Source: Cladosporium sp. IMV 00045 (Eukaryota > Ascomycota > Dothideomycetes > Cladosporiales > Cladosporiaceae). From it: 64,000 nucleotides of DNA. Made by a program: the position numbers and the translations under genes. The notes beneath the pieces were generated by a model. The model was given only the letters and a program-made list of their open reading frames with translations, did not search any database and was not told the origin of the DNA. Positions 55,186 to 64,000 of this stretch are shown here, in pieces. Position 1 is the first letter of the stretch, and every line of letters begins with the position of its first letter. The DNA lies in assembly GCA_001931905.2 (NCBI GenBank), contig MSJI02000731.1:31237-95236 (forward strand). The letters are read 5' to 3'.

Positions 55186-56178
55186 GAGGGGTCCATTACA
55201 CGTCTTTTCTCTGTGATTGAGATAGGTCTACGACTTGCACATTTCAGGTACGACAGGACAGGAAACTGGGGGTTCATTGGAGTTGTTGGGGATGTTTAGA
55301 TTCTCGGTTTGCTTCTCGGATACTTGAATACTCGTTCAAAGTGCTCTGACCGCCCTTTTTCGGACCGCTCAGCGTTCGACCAAGGGTAAATCTCGCTCTG
55401 GAACTGAGCTTTTGACTGGCAAGATTCCCTACCAGTCCAGTGGCAAGGTCTACATACACCGTCTTGGACCACTCGAATGCATTCAAAGGAAAACACAGCA
55501 CGAGAATCAGCGAATAAAAAGCAGCTGTCTCTCTCGAAAAATTCTATCTTAGCTGGCAAAGGACACCCATTCACTGTCTGTGGCAAGTTTTACACCGCAT
55601 GTACTCGACTCGGGACCATGAGGCCCTGAGTCGAACTTCTGCTCTAGTACTGAGCGCTCGACCAGCAAGAAAGCTGGCAAAAGGGGAGAAATTCACTACC
55701 AGTCCGAAGGTCTACATACACCGACTTGAACCACTTGAATACAATCAGAGGAAAACACAGCACAAACCAGCGAACAAAAAGCAGTTGTTTCGCGAAAAGG
55801 GTTCCATCCTGGCTGGCAAAAGAACGATTCACTGTTAGTGAGAAGGCCTACACACGCCTTGGAGACCGACAGTTGGTTCAAGCAGAACATCCTGAATCAG
55901 TGGGTGGGCACAAGCAGTTTGGTTTTCAAATTTTTCATTTTTCATTTCATCAAGGCAGCCATCAGCGCTTGACAGGCTTCCCAGTGGTATATAATGCTTT
56001 CCCCCTCGCCAATCATCAAAAACTAGATAACCATAGCCGCCTGCTCTTCCCCCCACGAGCAGGCGTTCCCAAATCCCAGCTCCAGCGCTTTCGAACAAAT
56101 TCAAGTCTCTATGCGGTCGTCATCCTCGTTTTAGCAAGAAAGTTTTTTTTTTTGAACAACAAGCTTGACAAAAACGCT
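55186..56178. other. Convergent intergenic region with degenerate tandem repeats
   Basis: 993 bp between the hypothetical gene's stop and the reductase's stop. The centre is the tandem array listed separately. The right side (55925-56160) is T-rich 3' flank with a run of T at 56146-56154. Overlapping open frames here are products of the repeats, not genes. Confidence 0.5.
55375..55870. repeat. Degenerate ~130-bp tandem repeat, about four units
   Basis: The word gcaaggtctacatacacc recurs in variants at about 55443, 55583, 55706 and 55842. The word gctggcaaaagg recurs at about 55416, 55552, 55672 and 55812, each roughly 30 bp ahead of the first word. Spacing is 120-140 bp. Units one and three share a further 40-bp stretch (ccacttgaat, aggaaaacacagcac). 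Unit two differs there and carries a hairpin. Divergence between units is high, with many transitions. Confidence 0.75.
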
Positions 56179-56976
56179 TTACATGCAGGCAGCGCCATCG
56201 ATACCGATGACCTTGCCGTTGACCCACTCGCCGTCCTGGGAGGCGAGGAAACCAACAACGCGGGCAATGTCGATGGGCTGGCCGACGCGCTGCATGGGCG
56301 ACCAGGTCTTGGCGTACTCGTCGACCTCGTCGTCGCTCAGCTTCTCGCCACCGGGGATGTACTCGCGGCAGACGGCGTGGTACATGTCGGTCTTGATGCC
56401 GCCGGGCGCGACGCAGTTGACGGTGATCTTCTTGTCGCCGCAGTCGATGGCCATGCAGCGCACGAAGGTCTCGATGGCGCCCTTGCTGCCGGAGTAGACG
56501 GTGTGCTTGGGCACGCCCTTGGCCTGGCCCGTGATGGAGCCCATCAGGATGATGCGGCCGCCGACGCTCAGGTGCTTGTAGGCCTCGCGGGCGACGAAGA
56601 ACTGGCCGCGGGTGTTGATGCGCATGACGCGGTCGTACTCCTCCTCGGTGACGTCCTTGAGGTGGCCGAAGGAGACGACGCCGGAGTTGGAGCAGACGAT
56701 GTCGAGCTGGCCGAAGTGCGCGACGGCGTCGTCCATGAGCTTGGTCGTCTCGGCGACGTTGCCGATGTCCGCCTTGAGCGCGATGGCGTCGCTGCCGTTC
56801 TTCTTGATCTCGTCGACGACCTTGTTGGCCGCGTCAGAGGAGTTGGCGTAGTTGACGACGACCTTTGCGCCGCGGCGGCCGAGCTCGACGGCCATCGCGG
56901 AGCCAATGCCACGGCCGGAGCCGGTGACGATGGCGACCTTGCCGTCAAGGCGGGAGGTGTCGACGGAGACAGACAT
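56179..56976 (-). CDS. BRN1: 1,3,8-trihydroxynaphthalene reductase-type SDR (Brn1/Thr1-like), DHN-melanin pathway
   Basis: An NADPH-dependent short-chain reductase that converts trihydroxynaphthalene to vermelone in DHN-melanin synthesis. Single exon, 265 residues. The Rossmann loop is [34 protein letters not shown] carries the typical family sequence, and [17 protein letters not shown] follows. The catalytic triad is Ser in [10 protein letters not shown] with Tyr and Lys in [28 protein letters not shown] precedes the substrate lid. The protein ends IDGAACM. A C-terminal Met is the feature I recall separating tri- from tetrahydroxynaphthalene reductases, which usually end differently. It lies near the Cmr1-like regulator on the same strand. 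Confidence 0.92.
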   Translation of the reverse strand: MSVSVDTSRLDGKVAIVTGSGRGIGSAMAVELGRRGAKVVVNYANSSDAANKVVDEIKKNGSDAIALKADIGNVAETTKLMDDAVAHFGQLDIVCSNSGVVSFGHLKDVTEEEYDRVMRINTRGQFFVAREAYKHLSVGGRIILMGSITGQAKGVPKHTVYSGSKGAIETFVRCMAIDCGDKKITVNCVAPGGIKTDMYHAVCREYIPGGEKLSDDEVDEYAKTWSPMQRVGQPIDIARVVGFLASQDGEWVNGKVIGIDGAACM

Positions 56977-57107
56977 TTTGATATGTGGCTGTGGAGGGGT
57001 GGTGGTGGTTGTTTGGAGGGGTGTTGTTTTGAGTGTCGTTGATTGGTTGTTGAGGATGAAGATGTGAATGAGGAGAGAGTCGGAAGGAACGACGAAAGGG
57101 AAGTCTT

Positions 57108-57115
57108 CTATATAG
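57108..57115 (-). promoter_or_regulatory. TATA-box-like element of the reductase promoter
   Basis: ctatatag, palindromic, lies about 132 bp upstream of the reductase ATG on the minus strand, a reasonable distance for a TATA box with a short 5' UTR. Confidence 0.45.
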
Positions 57116-59081
57116 GCACTTACAGACAGTGTCGAGTCTTCGACAACCTCAGCCTATGGCCGCGAGCTCGCTCATTGCTACAAAGCGCGAGGCCGCGAGA
57201 CGGCGAGCTCGTGGAGCTAAGCGTTTGGAGCTCACGTCCACTGCACTGCGGATGATACGTCGACCCAGCAGTTGGCCCAGCGGCAGACTTCAGCCTCCCC
57301 TCACGGCTCCACTGTTGCCGCCATTCTTCGCAGGCAAACAGGCAGAGCCAGCAGCAGGACGAGAAGTGTTGACGCCGGTCGTGGTGGACGATGAGACGCC
57401 CAAGGCCAGACGACGACGGGCGGCCAGCCATCTCGGGCTTGCAGACAGAGCGAGGGCGAGCGAAGGCGAAGTGGCCCAGTAGGAGGTAGTGAAGTCGACG
57501 GGCAGACCCCTGTCGCCGATCCTCTTCGGGGCGGAGGCCTCGGAGTCGCCCTTCCAGCTGCTGCGGCACGATCAGGAAGGGCGTCAGCAAGGCGCGTTGG
57601 GTGAGCCGTGCTGGACATCGACTTCGGCATGGGGGACGTCCGGACGTGTGGGGAGGCCGCTGGAGAGTGCGTCTGTGGTTGGCGGAGGGGCTGAAGTCGA
57701 CCCTCAACACTCCTTGTCCATGCTGCAATAGAAGACATGCAACTGTCATCCATTATAATTAATCCCCAAGACCCTCTGGGCAGGAGGGCTGCTGTCGCCA
57801 TAGCTCTTCTTCACCGACTCGCACCCACAGGCTTGACAGCCAACTCCTCGCAATCCAACACTCACCGCTGACGAGATTGAGTTTGTTTCGCGCGCTGCCA
57901 AAATTGGAGGCTGGCCTGTTGCTGCGGCCGCGTGAGCTGACATGAGACATTGGTGGGTACATTCTCAGCATCCGCTTTTCAATAGTGCTATAATTACATA
58001 TAGCCTTATGTGTTGCTGAGTATTAGGTGATGCGTAAGTCAGAGACACCAACAAATTTCCAAACAGCTTCGGCAGTGTGAGATTTGCAAAGTTGATGTTT
58101 CCTTTGGTTATGTCCGAAGAGCGAGAAGAAACACTTGTCTCTGCGGTGTCAGACTTTTGTTGTCTTGCAGAGTAGTGGCGTCGGATAGCGACTTGTATCG
58201 GATGCTTGCTCGTATTGCCCGAAGCAGCTGTTTGCTCGCGGACTTCTTCCACTCAGCGGTGGGTAGAGGAGCCTCAACACTTACTCACACCGCTGTTGCC
58301 GAGGGCTGTTGATTTGATGTTGCAGCTATGTGCTAGTATCTTTCATGCATAGGGAAGAAGCATCCTAGCCGGACAGTGACTAGTATGTGGTAGGGCATAG
58401 GTAGAAGTCGCGACCAATGCACAACATCCTCAAGAGACTAGCCGCAAAGTATCAAGCATCTCATTGTCTATTGATCAACGAGTCATATTGGGTGCTTAAC
58501 AAACGTATCTACCACGACACCAAAGCAGTGGGCAATGTATTCACATTCATGCCAAAAACGACTCCTAGAAGGATAGATATACCCAGACCATCCAGACCCT
58601 GCTTCGCACAAAGGCACTCGATATAGACCCACTTCCACATATAACACTCCACGGCGAATCCCTATTCCCTCCACGATGTCCGAAATGCCACATGGCAAAC
58701 TATACATACGGGCCATGATAGTACCTTTCGGACAAGATTCAAGTGGCCCTCTTCATGCAGATCCACGTCCTCATTGTCCGAGCACCGCCAGGCGGTCAAG
58801 CAGGTCGTACACGTTGAGATTCACACTTCGTGGCAACGCTGGTCGATCATGGCGAACAGCGCATCGATAGCATATCACCACATAAGTAGAAATGACCCAA
58901 ATATCATTCAACAAGGTCTCAATGAAGTCGACAAACCAGAGCCCAAGAGGCCCCTCCCGACCTTCCAAAGACAAGGCTGACATTCACGCATCTCCAACAC
59001 CCTGCGCCGCGGCGCTCTCGTGGCCCTGCCGAATGACACGCATGCCCTCCTCAAAAAAAGCCATGAAGTAGCAAGAGCAGC

Positions 59082-59101
59082 AGTAGTAGTAGTAGTAGTA
59101 G
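59082..59101. repeat. (AGT)n trinucleotide microsatellite
   Basis: About seven uninterrupted AGT copies. Shorter related tracts occur at about 60046-60060 and 63894-63905. Confidence 0.85.
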
Positions 59102-60594
59102 GTCAATCAAATCTCCACACGCACATCCAGAGCCATCCTGCGGCTCTCCGCTGTCTCTCTGTGACCGCACTTCATGCGCAGGCCCCTGTACTCTGACTTC
59201 CCCCCTTGCCGTAGATGATGATTATGGTGATGTCTAGACCAGCATTCGATCTGGAGAATCTATCACAGCGCTTGCACCGACATGTGGACGATAGGTGACG
59301 GGACTTGCCTTTCGGTAGTTCGTTGTGATGGCGGGTTAGTGTACCATTCAGTGAAGAGGGAGGGCTCACCGGACGGCATTGCTCGAAGTTCCCATTCGAT
59401 GGAAGCGAAAACCGCAACGGCGGTGATTCGATTGTCCGGCGCGGATATGCTGTTTCTTGTTGCAACAGCAGGAAAAGTACCTTCCAAACGATCAATATGA
59501 GCAGAGCGGAAAGTCATCAACCGCAATGGATATCCCGAAGATAGGCCCCCTCCGCCCGTCCGTAGCCAGAAGTGTAGTAGTGAAATCGATCCCCTTGCAA
59601 CCCGCCCATCAAATCCGCGCATACAGACAAGAAACAAAAAAAAACCCGCGTCCCAAAAAGAAACAAGCATCAATCGCAGGCGAAAGCCGTCCATCCGAAC
59701 CCGCCGCTCCCCGAACCCGCAGTAGCAACAAGCAAGTACCAGCAACAAGTAGCAGCACCCATAGTGATAACGGCGTCCGTGAGGGGAGGATTGACCAGGC
59801 CGACCAAAGGTGAAGAAACCAGCCAAAGCCAAAACCAGGCATGGACGTCCAGGGTGGAAGAGGTAGGGAGGAGGGGATGTCCGATCGGTACCGGACTTCC
59901 ATCGTTCTGGCTTTTGTGGGATCACGGACGCAAGTTCTTTGATCCAAGGGGGTTGAACTGGGTGATATATAAGAACTCTGGGAAAGTTGCACTTTTTGAT
60001 GGAAGGAGGAATTTCTGTTCGACTTCGTTTTTCTTACATCTTACTACTAGTACTACTACTGCCCTCCGCGGCTGCGCTTGTCCAGTGCAGTTTTCTTTCC
60101 CTGGCATTTCATGTGTGCTGTTTCTTCCCTTCGTCTTCTCTGTTCTCTTCTTCGTTGCTTTCAAAAGAGACATTACTGCATTAATCCATCCATCCATCCA
60201 TCGCGGTCCGAACGGAAACGTCGCCAAAGAACGCATGAGGGATAACTCCAAAGGTGGCACCAAAATCGAGGAAACTATTCAAGAAGCAAAGCAGAACGCG
60301 GAAGAAAAGCCCGTGACGACGTACGGGCATGTGTAAAAAGGTAAGGAAATTCGTTCATGGTCACGGTCTTCACCGGGCGGTATTCGGCCAATGGCTGGAC
60401 CGGTCAAGTCGCCGGTGCACCGACGGTGAAGGCGAGCGGTGCTCTTTGGGCGTGCATCATCACTACTGCGAAAGGGCCGTTCGCAATTCGGATGCTTGGT
60501 TTTGCCGTCACCCGTGAATACGGTAGGTGTGCGTGAGGTGGCAGGATGCTACTTCTCTCTTATTTATCATCGACTCATGTGGTACTCCTTCGCT

Positions 60595-63500
60595 TCAAGT
60601 GCGAGCGAGCTTCTCCAATTTAGCCCGGATGCCATCGGAGAAGCGTGATGAAGCGCCCTCATCGATCACTCCGATGCAGTGTTGTAGCACGGGGAAGGAG
60701 TGGTCAATGCCAATCTGAGACCCGTCAAGCTTCGTCAAGCAGGGAACACCCTCACGCTTGGTCAGGTAGCGGATGATAAGCGGGTGGTCTGAGGGCAAAG
60801 CGTCGATGGCGAACGAAGGCCCAGGCACGGGATACATTCCATTGCCAGCGGCTGCCATGTTGCTACCGTTGTGCACGAGGCTGTCCGTCCACAGGATGAG
60901 CGTGGCGCGGTAGATGGCCGCTGCCCACCACGGCGGACGGATGCCACGGGGCATGCTGCGTACAAGGCGGAGGACTTGGCCGCAGTGGAAAACGGCTTCC
61001 TCGACGTCGGAGATGCAGCGCTTGTGCAGCCAGGCGAGCTGCTGCATGCTGCCATCTGTGTTTTCACGGCGCGCGAGACGCTCGATTTCAGGGAAGTTGG
61101 TCACGGCGTTGAGGCTTATCAGGTGGAACAGGACGAGGTTGGTTTGCATCAGAGCGCACATCGGGTTGGCCTTCAGGTAGCGTTCGGCGAGATCGAACCA
61201 TCGCTGCAATAGTGACTGTACTTCCTCGAGGCGGGCGCGGGTGGAGGCGGCGGTGATTGCGCGGCTGCCGTTGTTACGTGATGAAAGTGAGTCAGAGAAG
61301 CAGCTGAGCAGCTGGCTGTACTGGCAGACGAGCCCCTGAAGTGGGTGTAGAAGCAGGCGCATCTGCAGTGGTGTCATCTCGATTCCCAGAGGAATCATCT
61401 CATCGTCGAGGAAGTGTCTGAAGAGATCCTTCAACGACAGTGGTCTTGCGCCAGAGCCCAGCGATGAGAAGCCGCCGGAAAACTCGTGTACCTGTTCAAA
61501 GATACTCGACCACTCAGCGGCGCTCTTTGCGTTCCAGAGACGATCTGCATCAGGCATTGGTGCCGCGAACTCGGTCACAGAGAAAAGCGGTGCGGTGTCG
61601 TGGAACAGCGATAAGTCTTGGTCAACCATAACCCACGAGTACACGAGCCTGCTTCTGCTCTCATTCTGGATCCAATCGCTCCAGAGATGATCGGTGCTGG
61701 CTCTGTGCTCTGGTGAGTGAGCCACTGCGGGCCTGTTGTCGAGGACGCCAGCATGTCTGAGCATAGAAGAGTACATCCCGCGTTGACCCATAGCAATGTC
61801 CATCTGCCACTTGTCGCCACTCCATGCAGCTTGCACTGTGAAGAGTAACGCGGAGTGCAGGACGATTGGATCGCCAGACATGATGATGTTCTTTTCAACC
61901 AGGTCGAAAAGAGAGATGCGACAAGCTTCGGTCAGACCACCTGTGAGCCATCGCGCTTCCGCGTCGGGGATATTCATGGCACCTTGAGCGATCATCATGA
62001 GGACGAGTAAGCTCGCTGCACGATCGTTGTAGCAGTGCATCAGCTCGTTGGCGTCCAGGATGCCTCTTGACGTCAACGGATAATAACGCTCAAAGCAGTT
62101 TGCGTAAGAGCGGAGGAAGTACTCGAGAACGCGAGCTGGCGGCAAGATGACAAAGTTGGAGCCACTAGCCGATCCTGGCGTCATGCGGCCGTTGGCTGGA
62201 GAATACTGACTTGAGTTGTCGCGGTGGATGTCGAGAGCCTTGTGCAGGAAGCTTTGCGTGATAGCAAGCAGCTTGTCTCGGCTGCTCTCGTGGAGTTGCA
62301 TGACGGTGAGGTGGTCGCCACCGGCAAAGTCAGCCTCGTCCCAATGAGGACTCCAAGTGCTCCAGCCCTCGTGATTGCGCAGACTTTGCTCGAGACGCTC
62401 GAGGTTGAGTTTGGCTGTTTTCGGGCAAGAGCTGGAGGGTACCGTCGGGGTGCATCGGAAAACCGACCATCCGTCTTGTGCAGCTACGATCGCAGCCATG
62501 TCATTACGCTGATCGGGAACAGAAGACGTCGACATTTGGCGGTGCGGGTGCATCATCGCTGCTGAGCTTCCGAGTTCAAGATCAGAGAAGGCGCGCTCAA
62601 CCTTGGGCGTTTCGATTGGTGTGATCAAAGGTGGCTGCATCTCAGGCATCATAGGCATCATCCCGTCGGGGCCGGGTATCATGTGCAACGCAGCGGGATC
62701 GAATGGCATGTCAGGGTTAATCAGCATGTCAGGTTGAACGACACCATTGGCGCCATCAAAACCAAGTGGCATTTGCATTTGACTCCAGTCGAGCATGAAC
62801 CGTGGGCTCGAACCTGGGTCGGAATCCTCGGCGCTCAGCTGGGTGAAGTCGTCGAAGCCAGGCATGGGTGTGGATTGGATGTAGGCATTCGGACCTTGAG
62901 GCAAAGGTGGTGACATGTTGTTTTTCTCGGGTGGCGTAGGGCCACTGGTAGGAGCCTCGATGTATTGCGAAGGCGGTCCGTCGACGGTGGGAGCGGTCTG
63001 CTTATCTTCGGGTATGATGTTGAGGCCACCTTTAGGGCTTGCTGGTTTTAAGACTGGAGGTGCTTGTGTAGGGCTGCCATTGGGCATCTGGTTCTGCGTC
63101 TGTGTGGGGGGCTGGTCGTTCTCACTGGCTGGCAGATTGTGTGGAGGCATGGCGGTCAAGCCCTCAGGAGGGACGACCATTCCCATGCGGGTTGCGTTCT
63201 TGGATGAACGCCTCGTTGGTCGCAGGGTGCACTTGAGATTCCTGCCAGCGCATCTCGAACAAGGAAACTTCTTGTCGCATTTGGTCTTTGTTTTGGCGCA
63301 GTTGCTGCAAGCGATGGGAGTTCGACCAGCTGATTTGGGAATCATTCCGTTGACGGCGGGTATCTCTTGTTGATTTTGGTCTCTGCCGTGGACTGTGTAG
63401 TGTCGTTGCAAAAGATCCCTGTGTCGAACGTTAGCATAATGCAACGAGATTGTCTTGGTGATTGATTGAGACGACAAACCTTCGAGCGAAGGACATATGG

Positions 63501-63665
63501 CAGGTAAAGCATTTGAACGGCTTGACGTTGGTGTCTGTTGACGATCGGTCAATACAAGAGGTGACAATGATGGGAGTTCAGTAGAATAGACGAACGGGTA
63601 AGAATGTGTCGTTCAAGATGTTCGTCCCTGGTGAAGGACTGGCCACAGTAGGTACAGAAGACCAT
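60595..63665 (-). CDS. CMR1: Cmr1/Pig1-type melanin regulator (two C2H2 fingers plus Zn2Cys6 cluster)
   Basis: A transcription factor controlling DHN-melanin genes. Exon 1 (63665-63596), exon 2 (63534-63480) and exon 3 (63418-60595) join to 982 residues. The spliced N-terminus has two C2H2 fingers: FCTYCGQSFTRDEHLERHILTH and FKCFTCHMSFARRDLLQRHYTVH, the second split by intron 2. Then a fungal binuclear cluster ACSNCAKTKTKCDKKFPCSRCAGRNLKC gives six cysteines. This C2H2-plus-Zn2Cys6 combination is the hallmark of Cmr1/Pig1. A Pro/Met-rich linker follows, then a fungal transcription-factor middle domain (RVLEYFLRSYANCFERYYPL, LVLMMIAQGAM). Without both introns the fingers are lost, so the ATG at 63665 is firm. 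It lies on the same strand as the reductase, upstream of it. Confidence 0.95.
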
Positions 63666-64000
63666 GATGGCGGTTGATCGTCAGTCGACGATGAGCGTCA
63701 ACGAAGCAGGTTGCGGTGTTGATATCGACGTCGTTGTTGTTGTTCCTGCAATGCTCAGGCTGACGACTTACGAAAGGAAGAAACGAACAGGACGGCAGGG
63801 CAGCCAAGTGGCAGTGAGGCGAGGGGTGGGAGAGTCGAAAGCAATAAGACACGGCAGAAACAAGGTGGCATCCCAAGATGGAGCAGGAAGACAGTAGTAG
63901 TAGTATGGGTGGAGGTGCTCTGCGAACGGGCGAAACGGCGAGCTAAACGGGGCCCTAGCGATAAGATTACAACAGGCGCAGGATTGAGTTTGGGCGGGCT
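63666..64000. promoter_or_regulatory. Promoter region of the Cmr1-like gene, to the right window edge
   Basis: 335 bp upstream of the regulator's ATG. It holds an (AGT)n tract at about 63894 and no visible coding sequence. The full promoter probably continues beyond the window. Confidence 0.4.

Larger units (their letters stand above)
56977..60594. other. 3.6-kb stretch without a convincing gene between reductase and regulator
   Basis: It contains the reductase promoter at its left end and the regulator's 3' flank at its right end. Open frames of 60-220 codons occur (for example minus strand 57120-57749 and 59263-59925) but show no motifs, biased composition or plausible splicing. A TATA-like element with a short hydrophobic open frame near 59960-60184 is discussed under findings. 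Confidence 0.5.

Noticed and set aside
55296..55890. Minus- and plus-strand open frames of 60-96 codons with similar peptides
   Set aside because: Their similarity is explained by the underlying DNA tandem repeat. The frames are not kept between units.
57120..57801. Two minus-strand open frames of 166-209 codons
   Set aside because: Overlapping frames on both strands with Arg/Ser-rich random composition and no motifs suggest noncoding GC-rich sequence.
59263..59925. 220-codon minus-strand open frame
   Set aside because: Composition is irregular, there is no domain, and it crosses low-complexity A/T and microsatellite-like sequence.
1..64000. CRISPR arrays, bacterial operons, insertion sequences, rRNA
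   Set aside because: None seen. Spliced genes and the gene set are fungal, and no regular direct repeats with spacers or transposase motifs were found.

Overview
The window is chromosomal DNA of a filamentous ascomycete, most likely a Dothideomycete. Genes are closely packed on both strands. Introns are short (about 50-150 nt) with GT-AG ends and lie in homologous reading frames. The gene content is ordinary fungal housekeeping plus a DHN-melanin locus of the Cmr1/Brn1 type at the right end. Exon limits below were placed by hand from splice sites and frame continuity. Family names rest on remembered family motifs, not on database searches.

Left part (1-13.3 kb): PIG-U GPI-transamidase subunit (cut by the left edge, with an apparent frameshift), NOP7/pescadillo, the tRNA exportin LOS1, a ten-finger TFIIIA-like protein divergent from RPB6, and S-formylglutathione hydrolase. 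Next comes the most surprising element, a decayed GGDEF (diguanylate cyclase) gene of bacterial type at 14.0-15.1 kb. A DUF7729-type surface protein follows.

Middle (17-34 kb): a 2.3-kb gap; POB3 (FACT), whose start codon is split by an intron; an OXNAD1-like reductase; a 6PGDH-like dehydrogenase overlapping tail-to-tail with QRI7; a patatin-type lipase; an intron-bearing tRNA-Cys; a phytanoyl-CoA dioxygenase-like enzyme; VPS4; prefoldin subunit 6; and a small four-helix membrane protein.

Right-middle (34-55 kb) is more accessory: a 1,544-residue zinc-ribbon/ankyrin protein, an interstitial telomere-repeat tract, a paraoxonase-like gene with an in-frame stop, a prolyl aminopeptidase, a mitochondrial-looking Sec14 protein, a GH105 hydrolase divergent from an MFS transporter, a cyanamide-hydratase-like HD protein, a J-domain membrane protein and an unrecognised fungal protein.

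Right end (55-64 kb): a degenerate ~130-bp tandem array, a trihydroxynaphthalene-reductase-type SDR, 3.6 kb without a convincing gene, and a Cmr1/Pig1-type regulator with two C2H2 fingers plus a Zn2Cys6 cluster. The reductase and regulator form part of a melanin cluster. The polyketide synthase expected beside them is not in the window.

Three loci (PIG-U, GGDEF relic, paraoxonase-like) carry reading-frame lesions. The first is in a gene expected to be essential, so base-level assembly accuracy should be checked before calling any of them biological.
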